Shown here: one piece after another, positions 44,101-51,978 of the stretch
Layout: every line of letters begins with the position of its first letter
How positions within the stretch are numbered: position 1 is the stretch's first letter
Source: Ferruginibacter sp.
GTDB taxonomy: Bacteria; Bacteroidota; Bacteroidia; Chitinophagales; Chitinophagaceae
Direction: 5' to 3'
Length of the DNA stretch: 64,000 nt
NCBI GenBank assembly: GCA_016786725.1
Contig: JAEUVU010000019.1
Span: forward strand, 186,001 to 250,000
Notes under the pieces: model-generated
Told to the model about the DNA's origin: nothing
Database searches by the model: none
What the model saw: the letters and a program-made list of their open reading frames with translations, nothing else
Translations under genes and position numbers: made by a program

Positions 44101-46869
44101 GCATTGGTTACAGTAACACCATCTGCATTTGGCTGCCCAACTGTTCCGCACAGTTTTATCATCACTGTAAATCCAACTCCGGATGTAACACAACCTGCCG
44201 ACCAGGTTGTATGCAATGGCGCTGCAACAACTGCTGTTAATTTTACCGGCAGTGTAAGCGGCACCGGTTTTGGCTGGAACAACAGTAATCCATCTATTGG
44301 GCTTGCGGCAAGTGGCGTGGGAGACATACCTTCATTTACAGCTGTTAATCTCACCAACTCACCGGTAGTAGCTACTATACTTGTTACCCCATCGGCTAAC
44401 AGTTGCCCCGGTACGGTAAAAATCTTTACAATTACTGTTGACCCTACGCCCAATGTAGTTAAACCGGCCGACCAGGTATTGTGCAATAATGCATTAACCA
44501 ATGCAATCAATTTTACCGGCAATGTAAGCGGAAGTTCTTTTAGCTGGACCAATACCGACCCTTCAATAGGTTTGGCTGCAGGCGGCAGTGGGGATATTCC
44601 GCCCTTTACTGCAGTTAACATCAGCAATGCACCCGTAACGGCAACTATAACTGTAACACCTTCTTTCAATGGATGCCCAGGGCCTCCACAAATTTTTACC
44701 ATTACTGTAAACCCATCGCCTGATGTTGTTCAACCAGGTAACCAGGCAATATGTAATGGAACAGCAACCGGTGCAATAAATTTTACAGGCTCTGTAAGCG
44801 GCACCAGTTTTAGCTGGACGAATGATAATACTTCCATTGGCCTGGCAGCAAATGGTACCGGCGATATTCCTTCATTCACCGGTATAAATGTTACGAATGT
44901 TGCTGTAACAGCAACCATAACTGTTACACCATCCGCCAATGGCTGCACCGGCATTCCACAAATTTTTACCATCACGGTATATCCAACACCTGATATTGCA
45001 GTACCTGCAAGCCAGGTTGTATGTAACAATGCGGCAACAGCTGCAATCAATTTTACCGGGGCAGTAAGCGGAACCATTTTCAGCTGGACGAATAACAATA
45101 CTTCCATTGGCCTTGCCGGAAGCGGTACAGGCGATATACCGTCTTTTACAGCAGTTAATTTAAGCAACACTTCTGTAATCGCAACTATTTCAGTTTTGCC
45201 AACTGCAAATGGGTGCCCTGGCTCACCGGTTGGCTTTACCATTACAGTATTGCCAACCCCCGACCTTGTACAACCGGCTAACCAGGTTGTATGTAATGGC
45301 GGGGCAACTGCTGCCACCAATTTTACAGGTTCTGTAACTGGCACCAGTTTTAACTGGGTAAACAACAATACCACTATTGGCCTGGCCGCCAGCGGTACCG
45401 GTGATATACCATCGTTTACCGCAGTTAATACAACCAATGCACCGGTAACTGCTACTATTACTGTTACGCCTTCGGCGAATGGCTGTACCGGTATTGCACA
45501 AAATTTCCTGATCACTGTAAATCCTACCCCGGATGTTGCACAGCCTGCCAGCCAGGTTTTATGCAATGGCTCTGCAACTGCTGCAATAAATTTTACAGGT
45601 TCAGTTAGCGGAACAGGTTTTGGCTGGACCAATGATAACCCTTCAATTGGTTTACCCGCCAATGGTGTGGGAGATATTCCATCTTTTACAGCCATCAATA
45701 CAAATAATGTTCCGGTAACAGCAACTATAATTGTAATACCGTCGGCTAACAGTTGCCCCGGGGCGCCAAAGATTTTTACTATTACCGTAAACCCAACACC
45801 TGGTATTGTAAAGCCAGCCGACCAGGTTTTATGCAATAATGCCATTACCAATGCTGTAAACTTTACGGGTCCGGTAACCGGTACAGTTTACAGTTGGGTT
45901 AATGATAACACTTCAATTGGCCTGGCAGCAGGCGGTACCGGTGATATCCCATCGTTTACTGCAGTTAATACAACCAATGTACCGGTAACTGCAACGATCA
46001 CAGTTTCAACATCGGCAAACAGTTGTGCAGGTTCGTCCCAAACTTTTACCATCATGGTAAATCCTACACCTGATGTGGCGCAGCCAACAGACCAAAGAAT
46101 TTGCGAGGGTTTTACTACCAACGCCATCAATTTTTCCGGCAATGTATCAGGAACAAATTTTAACTGGACAAACAGCCAGCCATCAATCGGTCTTGCATCA
46201 ACAGGCACAGGAAATATCAATTCGTTCAGGGGAATAAATCCCGGGCCTTTGCCGGTTACTGCTTCCATTACGGTAACGCCCGTTGCCAAAGGATGCGTGG
46301 GTTTACCAAAAACTGTTGAAGTGAGGGTTGATCCAAACCCGGCAATTGAACTTGGAGATAATCTGAATCTGTCAACTGGTACCATCACCAACCTGAATGC
46401 TGTTATTCAAAACGGGCCGATTGCTACCTGGGCCTGGACACCGGCTACGGGCCTTAGCTGCACTGATTGCCCATCTCCTGAATTAAGAGTTACCAACGAT
46501 ATTACTTTTACTGCAGTTGCAACCAATATTTATGGCTGCACAGCAAGAGACAATATTTCCATCTCTACCTTCTGTAAAAATTCGCAGGTGTTTGTGCCCA
46601 ATGCATTTACGCCTGATGGAGATGGATTGAATGATATACTGATGGTAAGGGGCAAAGGGATTTTTGTTACAAACTTCCGCATCTTTAACCGGTGGGGAGA
46701 ACTGGTTTTTCAAAAAACAAATTTCAATCCTAACGACAAACAATTTGGATGGGATGGCAAAGTGAGGGGCATACCGGCCAATACAGATGTATTCGTTTTT
46801 ACTGCCGAAGTGGTTTGTGACAATGGTATTAAATACACCTATAAAGGCAATACAACCTTATTAAGATAA
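41116..46869 (+). CDS. Giant repeat surface adhesin with WG, PKD and gliding-motility C-terminal domains
   Basis: This 1917-residue exported protein is the largest gene here. After a signal peptide (to about 18) come WG-type repeats (about 25-190, K-W-G-F-I-D-E-T-G-K), a jelly-roll-like domain (about 205-415), a PKD domain near 490-570 (W-Y-F-G-D-G-N-T-A-T-G), then 13 tandem repeats of 90 residues (572-1742), each with N-W/F-G-W-T-N-x-N-x-S-I-G-L, G-D-I-P-x-F-T and I-T-V-x-P. The end V-P-N-A-F-T-P-D-G-D-G-L-N-D is the gliding-motility/T9SS C-terminal domain, so it probably leaves the cell by type IX secretion. PorP/SprF-like follows at nine bases. Confidence 0.93.
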   Translation: MRIFLFFLFLFFSSTIAAQKTAENVVAVKKGSKYQFVNRQTGVPADNNLWDEAEPFVNGFAKVYRNKKFSLVNKSGRSIAPAGFDAVRNFSNKLCAAQKDGKWGFIDETGKAVIPFKYEIAFDFTSPSVTAVFTNKKWYLLNDKGIIINQPDITSFYGFKNNVAKVFKEEKEGMLYTDGKLVFNQAKPAHKPIPWQPTTNNLSVPCPDNIGFEFGDFTNWECFTGDVAVVAGTNQITVFPSPPTTNRHTIIPRLIPSALDQYGFFPTNPPDGSNFGVRLGNTSTGAEAERIRYTIHVPLNDSTFSLKYDYAVVFEDPGHDSLEQPRFVSRLIDSATGNAIACASLEFIATSGLPGFEVSPIDTTVIFKPWSSVFYSLRGYGGQTLYLEFTTADCTRSGHWGYAYVDVQSTCGSPVNVQYDCLPPNEAILTAPPGFQFYNWWNSNYTTLLGTGQQLILNPGPPVGSIIWAELIPFNSFGCLDTLLVKLDGTFDADFDMDVPPGCGAKTYTFYSRNIPSLNTVWYFGDGNTATGDTVTHTYTIPGSYQVTMEVTMPGGCFGNSIQLITIYPPPNMVQPLDQVVCNDVATSDIIFTGTPPGLVFNWTNSDPSIGLPASGSGDILSFTPVNTGTTPVVATIIVTPAHLTCTGLPDTFRITVNPSPDMVTLPADQALCHGSITNAVAFTPTLSGTTFNWTNSNPSIGLAASGSGDIPAFTALNTGSAPVTATITVTPSNGICPGTPRTFIITVNPIANIVPVPNLVACNSGTINAINFSGSVTAATYNWVNTNTSIGLAASGTGDIASFTAVNTGIVPQTALVTVTPSAFGCPTVPHSFIITVNPTPDVAQPADQVVCHGAATTAVNFTGNVSGTGFGWNNTNPSIGLPASGVGDIPSFTAVNLTNTPIVATILVTPSANSCPGTVKIFTITVNPIANIVPVPNIVACNSGTINAINFSGSVTPTTFNWTNTNTSIGLAASGTGNIPAFTAVNTGTVPETALVTVTPSAFGCPTVPHSFIITVNPTPDVTQPADQVVCNGAATTAVNFTGSVSGTGFGWNNSNPSIGLAASGVGDIPSFTAVNLTNSPVVATILVTPSANSCPGTVKIFTITVDPTPNVVKPADQVLCNNALTNAINFTGNVSGSSFSWTNTDPSIGLAAGGSGDIPPFTAVNISNAPVTATITVTPSFNGCPGPPQIFTITVNPSPDVVQPGNQAICNGTATGAINFTGSVSGTSFSWTNDNTSIGLAANGTGDIPSFTGINVTNVAVTATITVTPSANGCTGIPQIFTITVYPTPDIAVPASQVVCNNAATAAINFTGAVSGTIFSWTNNNTSIGLAGSGTGDIPSFTAVNLSNTSVIATISVLPTANGCPGSPVGFTITVLPTPDLVQPANQVVCNGGATAATNFTGSVTGTSFNWVNNNTTIGLAASGTGDIPSFTAVNTTNAPVTATITVTPSANGCTGIAQNFLITVNPTPDVAQPASQVLCNGSATAAINFTGSVSGTGFGWTNDNPSIGLPANGVGDIPSFTAINTNNVPVTATIIVIPSANSCPGAPKIFTITVNPTPGIVKPADQVLCNNAITNAVNFTGPVTGTVYSWVNDNTSIGLAAGGTGDIPSFTAVNTTNVPVTATITVSTSANSCAGSSQTFTIMVNPTPDVAQPTDQRICEGFTTNAINFSGNVSGTNFNWTNSQPSIGLASTGTGNINSFRGINPGPLPVTASITVTPVAKGCVGLPKTVEVRVDPNPAIELGDNLNLSTGTITNLNAVIQNGPIATWAWTPATGLSCTDCPSPELRVTNDITFTAVATNIYGCTARDNISISTFCKNSQVFVPNAFTPDGDGLNDILMVRGKGIFVTNFRIFNRWGELVFQKTNFNPNDKQFGWDGKVRGIPANTDVFVFTAEVVCDNGIKYTYKGNTTLLR
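42829..46341 (+). repeat. Thirteen tandem 270-bp repeats inside the adhesin gene
   Basis: The array encodes 1171 residues in 13 units of 90-91 codons. Units start near 42829, 43099, 43372, 43642, 43912 and so on. The unit pair 43372-43911 is repeated almost unchanged at 43912-44451, so one 540-bp duplication was added after the 270-bp units diverged. Recombination here could change length, an adhesin hallmark. Confidence 0.9.
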
Positions 46870-46878
46870 TCTGCTGCT

Positions 46879-47910
46879 TTGAAAACAAAAATAATATACC
46901 TGCTCGTTTTTTTACTGTCTGGCAATGCTCAGAGAGCCATTTGCCAGGATGTTAATTTTTCGCAGTTTTACGAAATACCCATGCTGCGAAACCCTGCGTT
47001 GGCCGGCATCTTCTCAGGGGATTATGCAGTAACATCTGCCTACCGAAACCAATGGCAGAGCGTAACTACACCTTATAGAACTTTTGCTTTGGGCCTGGAA
47101 TATAAAAAGCCAATAAAGAAAAATTCCGACGATTTTTTTACTGTTGGCCTGCAGGGTACAAATGATATTGCCGGAGAATCAAAGCTGAGGCGTACACAGA
47201 TTTTTCCTGTATTGAATTTTCACAAATCCCTCAACAGTGAAAAAGATATGTACCTCTCTGCGGGTATTATGGGTGGCCCGGTGATGCAGCGTTTTGACCC
47301 ATCGCAATTGACATTTGATGACCAGTTTGTTAATGGCGCCTACAGCCCGTCAAACCCCACAAAAGAAGTTTTTACCAATACCGGTTTTACTTACTGGGAC
47401 CTCACAGCCGGCCTTACTTTCAGCAGTGTGGTGGGGGCAAATACCAGGTTTTACCTGGGAGCAGGAATGTTCCATATTTTAAAACCAAAAGTGGCTTTTC
47501 AAAAACAATACGATGTTGTGCTAAACCCCAAATATGGGGTTAACGGAGGTTTATCAATGTCGTTTAATGAAGTAAATAAGCTTATTGTTTATGCAGATTA
47601 TTTTATGCAGGGTGGCGCCCGACTGGTACAGGGTGGCTTGATGCTGAGCCATGATTTTGAAACGGGTAACGAAGCCCAGGATATATCTTTAACAGGTGGG
47701 CTTATTTATCGTTCAAACGATGCGTTTATACCGGTAGTAAAAATTGATTACAACAAATTGGGCATTGGGTTCAGCTATGATGTTAATACAGGCAAATTAA
47801 GGTCTGCTTCGCAAATGCGGGGTTCGTTTGAAGCAACACTTTCTTATAAAGGCTTCACAAAAAGCGAAAATTCATCTGTAAACAAAGTAAGGTGCCCGGC
47901 ATTTTATTAA
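46879..47910 (+). CDS. PorP/SprF-family type IX secretion-associated outer membrane protein
   Basis: The 343-residue barrel-like protein has a signal peptide and D-V-N-F-S-Q-F-Y-E-I-P-M-L-R-N-P-A-L-A-G at 25-43, the defining opening of PorP/SprF. In flavobacteria SprF helps the adhesin SprB reach the surface. The start is TTG at 46879: it begins exactly where the signal peptide should (K-T-K-I-I-Y-L-L) and no ATG is suitable. It lies nine bases after the adhesin, so the pair acts as a unit: cargo and its specific secretion/anchoring helper. Confidence 0.92.
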   Translation: MKTKIIYLLVFLLSGNAQRAICQDVNFSQFYEIPMLRNPALAGIFSGDYAVTSAYRNQWQSVTTPYRTFALGLEYKKPIKKNSDDFFTVGLQGTNDIAGESKLRRTQIFPVLNFHKSLNSEKDMYLSAGIMGGPVMQRFDPSQLTFDDQFVNGAYSPSNPTKEVFTNTGFTYWDLTAGLTFSSVVGANTRFYLGAGMFHILKPKVAFQKQYDVVLNPKYGVNGGLSMSFNEVNKLIVYADYFMQGGARLVQGGLMLSHDFETGNEAQDISLTGGLIYRSNDAFIPVVKIDYNKLGIGFSYDVNTGKLRSASQMRGSFEATLSYKGFTKSENSSVNKVRCPAFY

Positions 47911-48006
47911 ACCTGGCAAACGGGGCTTAAACTTTTTTTTGCTTTTTGTTTACAAGATTTTTAAAACCCTCCGGGTGAGTAATCCGTATCTCAAAAAAAG
48001 ATTAGT

Positions 48007-48468
48007 ATGAAATTCATTCTCACAATTATCGCATCGCTGATAAGTTTTCTAAATACACAGGCACAAACTCAAAAAAAATATTCAGTTGTAAAAACCGATG
48101 CAGAATGGCGAAAGCAGTTAACTGCAGAACAATACCAGGTAACCCGCAAAAAAGGCACCGAACGGGCATTCAGCGGGGCGTACTGGAACAATCACGAGAG
48201 CGGGATTTATAAATGTGTGTGCTGCAGCCAGGAACTGTTCAATTCATCAGCAAAATTTGAAAGCGGCACCGGCTGGCCCAGCTTCTGGAAGGCTATTAAA
48301 AAAGAAAATGTAGAAGAGCTTGCTGATAACAGCTATGGCATGGTAAGAACCGAGGTAAACTGCAGCCGTTGCGGCGCCCATTTAGGACATGTATTTGATG
48401 ATGGCCCCAAACCAACCGGCCTTCGCTATTGTATGAACTCAGCTTCGCTTATTTTTGTGAAAAAATAA
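48007..48468 (+). CDS. msrB: Peptide-methionine (R)-S-oxide reductase, exported form
   Basis: MsrB repairs oxidised methionine (R-sulfoxide). The 153-residue protein has a signal peptide (to about 19, T-Q-A-Q), then the MsrB signatures: the zinc CxxC pairs (K-C-V-C-C-S near 72-77 and C-S-R-C-G near 121), G-T-G-W-P-S-F near 90, G-H-V-F-D-D-G-P near 129 and catalytic Cys142 in R-Y-C-M-N-S. The signal means it works on periplasmic or outer proteins. The Crp/Fnr gene starts six bases later. Confidence 0.95.
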   Translation: MKFILTIIASLISFLNTQAQTQKKYSVVKTDAEWRKQLTAEQYQVTRKKGTERAFSGAYWNNHESGIYKCVCCSQELFNSSAKFESGTGWPSFWKAIKKENVEELADNSYGMVRTEVNCSRCGAHLGHVFDDGPKPTGLRYCMNSASLIFVKK

Positions 48469-48473
48469 ACAAC

Positions 48474-49187
48474 GTGAATGATTCAAACTCCTGCGATTCT
48501 GCCTTACTCCTTTTGAGGGGCTTTGATATTTTCCAACACATCACAGAAGAAGAATATGAGCAACTCGGCCTTGTACATAATTATGTAGAAGCTGCCAATG
48601 GAGAATACATTTACTTTCCGCACCAGAACCGCAACAAACTTTATTTTACCAAAGATGGTTTTATCAAACTGGGGTATATTGATGAAGCCGGTAATGAAGT
48701 GATAAAAGAAATCATTCAGAAAGGAGAAGTTTTCGGGCAGCTTACCTTAGAAAGAAATAATGCCCAGGATGAATTTGCCCAGGCTTATAAAAGCGATGTG
48801 AGCCTTTGTGCATTTACTATGGAAGATTTCGTCCGCATACTGCAGCGCAGGCCCGAAATGGCCATAGCATTCAGTTTTCACCTGGGCAATAAACTGCGTA
48901 AAGTAGAAAACCGCTTACTCAATATCTTAAACAAGGATGTAAAAAGCCGGCTGGTGCAGTTACTCATACAGCTGGCTGTTGATAATAACAGCATTAAAGA
49001 AAACAAAGCCGTTATTGCAAAATTCCTTACCCATGATGACATTGCCAAACTGATCGGCTCATCCCGGCAAACGGTAACAACATCACTTAATCAGTTTGAA
49101 AAACAGGGGCTCATCACCATCTCTAAAAAAGATATTACTATCAATGACTTTGTGGGGTTCAAAAAAATGGGGGAATCAACCCAATAA
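48474..49187 (+). CDS. Crp/Fnr-family transcriptional regulator
   Basis: The start is GTG at 48474, six bases past msrB; the open frame extends back into msrB but that would misread the gene. The 237-residue protein has an N-terminal cyclic-nucleotide-binding-like barrel (F-P-H-Q-N, G-E-V-F-G-Q near 88-93) and a C-terminal HTH (L-T-H-D-D-I-A-K-L-I-G-S-S-R-Q-T-V-T-T near 175-193). It has no N-terminal Cys cluster for an FNR iron-sulfur centre and no clear cAMP pocket Arg/Glu set, so its signal is unknown. Close coupling to msrB suggests oxidative stress control. Confidence 0.87.
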   Translation: MNDSNSCDSALLLLRGFDIFQHITEEEYEQLGLVHNYVEAANGEYIYFPHQNRNKLYFTKDGFIKLGYIDEAGNEVIKEIIQKGEVFGQLTLERNNAQDEFAQAYKSDVSLCAFTMEDFVRILQRRPEMAIAFSFHLGNKLRKVENRLLNILNKDVKSRLVQLLIQLAVDNNSIKENKAVIAKFLTHDDIAKLIGSSRQTVTTSLNQFEKQGLITISKKDITINDFVGFKKMGESTQ

Positions 49188-49195
49188 TAAAAAAA

Positions 49196-49822
49196 TCAGA
49201 GGTTATAACTGGTAGCCAGTTCTTTTAATTTGAGGAGGTTGTCAACACCCAGTTTTTCAAACAGGCGGGCCTTATGTGTGCCCACAGTTGACACCTGGAT
49301 ATTTAAAGTCTGTGATATTTCGGTAACTGTTTTTCCTTCCAGCAGTAAAAAAACAATTTCAAATTCCCTGGGAGAAAGTTCATTAAACGGGTTCCCTGTT
49401 TTTCCTGAAAAAGAATCTTCTGCCAGCCTTTCGGCAAGTGTTTCACTGATGTATTTTTTTCCGCTTAAAATAATATTGATGGCACGGATGATCTCATCCA
49501 GCGGAGCTTCTTTAGAAATAAAACCATAGGCTCCTGCTTTCATAAAACGTTTGGCGTAAATATTCTCAGCGCTCATAGAAAACATCAGCACTTTTGCATC
49601 GGGATAGGTGATGCGGATATATTCCATCAGGCCGAAAGTGCCTGTCTGCGGCATTTGAATATCCAGTAAGATCAGGTCAAATGAATGTTCCTTAAGCTTT
49701 GCTACGGCAGTGTCGCCATTGGCAGCCTCATGTATTTCGCATGGATAATAAATATCCGACAGGATTGTTTTTATTCCGGAACGAACTACTTCGTGATCGT
49801 CAACAAGTAAAAACCTTTTCAT
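49196..49822 (-). CDS. NarL/LuxR-type response regulator
   Basis: The protein has 208 residues from the ATG at 49822 (a TTG nine codons upstream is less likely). The receiver starts F-L-L-V-D-D-H-E-V-V and has the phospho-acceptor in L-I-L-L-D-I-Q-M-P (Asp about 55) and a Lys near 105. The LuxR-type HTH has L-S-P-R-E-F-E-I-V near 146 and V-S-T-V-G-T-H-K-A-R. No sensor kinase adjoins it, so it is an orphan. A TATATTTG box (49895-49902) suggests its own promoter. Confidence 0.92.
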   Translation of the reverse strand: MKRFLLVDDHEVVRSGIKTILSDIYYPCEIHEAANGDTAVAKLKEHSFDLILLDIQMPQTGTFGLMEYIRITYPDAKVLMFSMSAENIYAKRFMKAGAYGFISKEAPLDEIIRAINIILSGKKYISETLAERLAEDSFSGKTGNPFNELSPREFEIVFLLLEGKTVTEISQTLNIQVSTVGTHKARLFEKLGVDNLLKLKELATSYNL

Positions 49823-49894
49823 TTTGCGCTGAGGGATTAGGGACAACAATTAAAAACAAAAGTATATACTGATTGCAGTCAATATTCTATTGCG

Positions 49895-49902
49895 CAAATA
49901 TA
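49895..49902 (-). promoter_or_regulatory. -7 box (TATATTTG) before the response regulator
   Basis: TATATTTG on the minus strand lies 72 nt before the ATG at 49822. A TTTG is nearby but spaced only 13 nt away, so the -33 match is poor. Confidence 0.45.
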
Positions 49903-49970
49903 AAGATAAAATAATCAAAGTTTGTAATGTTAAAATACAGAAGGCCATAGTATATATACGACACACATCT

Positions 49971-49984
49971 CCGTAATTTTACGG
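49971..49984. promoter_or_regulatory. CCGTAA-TT-TTACGG palindrome upstream of the response regulator
   Basis: CCGTAATTTTACGG is a perfect 6-bp inverted repeat with a two-base centre, about 70 bp upstream of the -7 box; a further ACGG half-site (or its complement) occurs about 20 bp on. It could bind a dimeric regulator. Nothing ties it to a named protein. Confidence 0.4.
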
Positions 49985-50046
49985 TGCAAAATAAAATACG
50001 GAAAGAAATTAATCCTTAATTGGGGGGATGAATGAAAAGCAGTGCC

Positions 50047-50922
50047 CTACTGCTTTGCATAAGTTGTATCGAGTAAAAGCAAATGCTTTTTAATTAAGTC
50101 AAAGTACTCCCAGGGTATAAAATGTCCTGCTCCATTAATGATGATTGCATTAACACCGACATTATGTGTAAGTTTATTTTTACCATATTCAACATTTTTT
50201 ACGGTAACAAACTTATCCTTATCGCCATGAATAAAAGTAACCGGTATTTTTATCGCTTCATACATAGTGTCAATATGGTAAAGGTCTTTTTTAAAATAAA
50301 TGATCTCATCATTGGATGGGCGAAAAGCGCCCGGCATCAAAATTTTTAAAGGTGTGTACATAAAAAGATAGCGCCAGTATTCCTTAGGTTCTTCATAAGG
50401 CGAAATAGAACCCGCAAGTATAGTAAGTGATGCAAACTCCTCAGGATATTTCTGGGCAAGATGCACAATTACGGGGCCTCCAATGCTATGCCCCACAAGA
50501 TGTAATGGCTTATGATTATTTTCCTTTTCAACTACTTTATTTATAAGCAGGCATTGCTCCTCCAGCCTTAATGCAGTACCAAAACCTGTATAACCAAACC
50601 CCGGCCTGTCAACAGAGATAATTCTGAAATGCCTGAGCAATGAGGTGTCCATCATGTATATCTTAAAAGCATCCCAGCTGCCCGGCGAGCCATGAACAAA
50701 AAATAAGGTGGGCAGGCTGTCATTTCCTGCTTTTGCATAATGCACACCCGTATTATCTGCAGAGGTGTACCGAAAACTTACCAGCAAACCCTTTTGAGCA
50801 AACTCTTCTTTGGCCTTATTGTCGCTGATCCTGAACTTCATACAGCTTTGTGCAAATACAATCCAGCAAGCCAGAAAAATAAGAAAGCTTAGTCTCAATC
50901 TTTTTTTTGTTTTACCGGTCAT
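50047..50922 (-). CDS. Alpha/beta hydrolase, lipoprotein
   Basis: The 291-residue protein has a lipoprotein signal (F-A-Q-S-C, Cys27) and an alpha/beta hydrolase domain: V-H-G-S-P-G-S-W near 76 (oxyanion), D-R-P-G-F-G near 105, nucleophile elbow G-H-S-I-G-G near 143, acid in H-G-D-K-D-K, His in G-A-G-H-F. Substrate is unknown. It is last in the minus-strand operon headed by the DoxX-like gene, 12 bases after the ATP-grasp stop. Confidence 0.85.
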   Translation of the reverse strand: MTGKTKKRLRLSFLIFLACWIVFAQSCMKFRISDNKAKEEFAQKGLLVSFRYTSADNTGVHYAKAGNDSLPTLFFVHGSPGSWDAFKIYMMDTSLLRHFRIISVDRPGFGYTGFGTALRLEEQCLLINKVVEKENNHKPLHLVGHSIGGPVIVHLAQKYPEEFASLTILAGSISPYEEPKEYWRYLFMYTPLKILMPGAFRPSNDEIIYFKKDLYHIDTMYEAIKIPVTFIHGDKDKFVTVKNVEYGKNKLTHNVGVNAIIINGAGHFIPWEYFDLIKKHLLLLDTTYAKQ

Positions 50923-50934
50923 TGAATTACGGTA

Positions 50935-51978
50935 TTAAAATTTGTTCAGTGTTTTAAGAACGGCTTTATTATCCCTGAACATCTGCATTCCTTCCTTAAC
51001 GGTTAAGTATCTGAAACCTCTTTTATGATTTATAATGCTGATTTTACATAGCAGTTTAAAATGCCGGGCAATTTCTTTCCACGCAAAAAACAGCGAGTGG
51101 CCGGGATCATAGATATGTGTAGGCTCGCTGCCGGCGCCATTCAGTTCAATAATGCAGAAATTTTTTCCTGCTTTCAAATCATCAAAACTGCTGTACATCA
51201 CATCCAGCCTGCCGAAATAAAATTCAGGTATCTGTTTGCAAACGTGATCTATTGAAGCGGTAAAGGTTTTGTCTGCCCAATGACTTACATCAATAAATTT
51301 TGCGCCACGTGCATGGTTGCCATAAGGCACCAGGTTTTTCATTTCATTTTTTGCAAGCACTTCTTTTAATCCATCCCCATATATTTTTTGCAATGCTGCA
51401 AGCTGAAAATGATAACGGGGGTCTTTTTCTATCAGTTGTGTTAAGGTTGAAATGCCATCCCCTTTTACAATTAAAAATTCTTTGGCCACAATACCGGTAA
51501 TAAACCCGTTTTCTTTACCCGGCATACGACAGTAAAATATACCCACTTCGCTGGGATAAGCAATAAATTCCTGGATAAGAAAATCCATATTGATTTTACC
51601 GGCATAAGCAGCAATATTTTCTGCTGTATAAACCTTTTCAACTCCCCTGCCCTTTCCGCCAATATCGGGTTTTGCTATACAGGGAAAAGAGATACCCGAA
51701 GCAGCCAATTCGCTTAAGATTTCCGGTGCTGCAGTTCCTTTTTTAAAAAACAAAGTTTTGGGAATGTACTGAGCAGGTATAATATCGTAAATTTCTTTTT
51801 TGGATTCCATCAAAAAGCCTGCATTCTTAATGCGTGGATTGGCCGCATTAAAAAAGAAAAAAGACCTTGCTTTGGCGGCATAATAAAACCACACAAAATA
51901 CATGGGGATATATACCACATCAAAGGGCCAGTACTCCCAGTGTGTAAGTTTATGAAAAAACAGTTTTAACTTCTTCAC
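50935..51978 (-). CDS. ATP-grasp enzyme (D-Ala-D-Ala ligase-like superfamily)
   Basis: The 347-residue protein has a hydrophobic N-terminus (W-P-F-D-V-V-Y-I-P near 18), then an ATP-grasp core: F-P-C-I-A-K-P-D-I-G-G-K-G-R-G-V near 98, F-L-I-Q-E-F-I near 130, and a C-terminal metal site F-C-I-I-E-L-N-G-A-G-S-E-P. ATP-grasp enzymes join carboxylates to amines or thiols via acyl phosphate. The family is common in Bacteroidota but its product is not established. Start is GTG at 51978, immediately after the NRDE stop. Confidence 0.83.
   Translation of the reverse strand: MKKLKLFFHKLTHWEYWPFDVVYIPMYFVWFYYAAKARSFFFFNAANPRIKNAGFLMESKKEIYDIIPAQYIPKTLFFKKGTAAPEILSELAASGISFPCIAKPDIGGKGRGVEKVYTAENIAAYAGKINMDFLIQEFIAYPSEVGIFYCRMPGKENGFITGIVAKEFLIVKGDGISTLTQLIEKDPRYHFQLAALQKIYGDGLKEVLAKNEMKNLVPYGNHARGAKFIDVSHWADKTFTASIDHVCKQIPEFYFGRLDVMYSSFDDLKAGKNFCIIELNGAGSEPTHIYDPGHSLFFAWKEIARHFKLLCKISIINHKRGFRYLTVKEGMQMFRDNKAVLKTLNKF

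Noticed and set aside
43372..44451. Assembly duplication of 540 bp
   Set aside because: The two copies differ at many silent and some coding positions, so this is a real, older duplication, although the exact count should still be confirmed.
43662..45851. Long antisense reading frames (346 and 373 codons) opposite the adhesin repeats
   Set aside because: They arise from the repeated codon pattern of the 13 tandem units. Their proteins are just the reverse reading of the repeat, with no signals or known motifs.
42829..46341. Tandem repeats as a CRISPR or satellite array
   Set aside because: Units are 270 bp, in frame and encode a conserved 90-residue domain; there are no short repeats with unique spacers.
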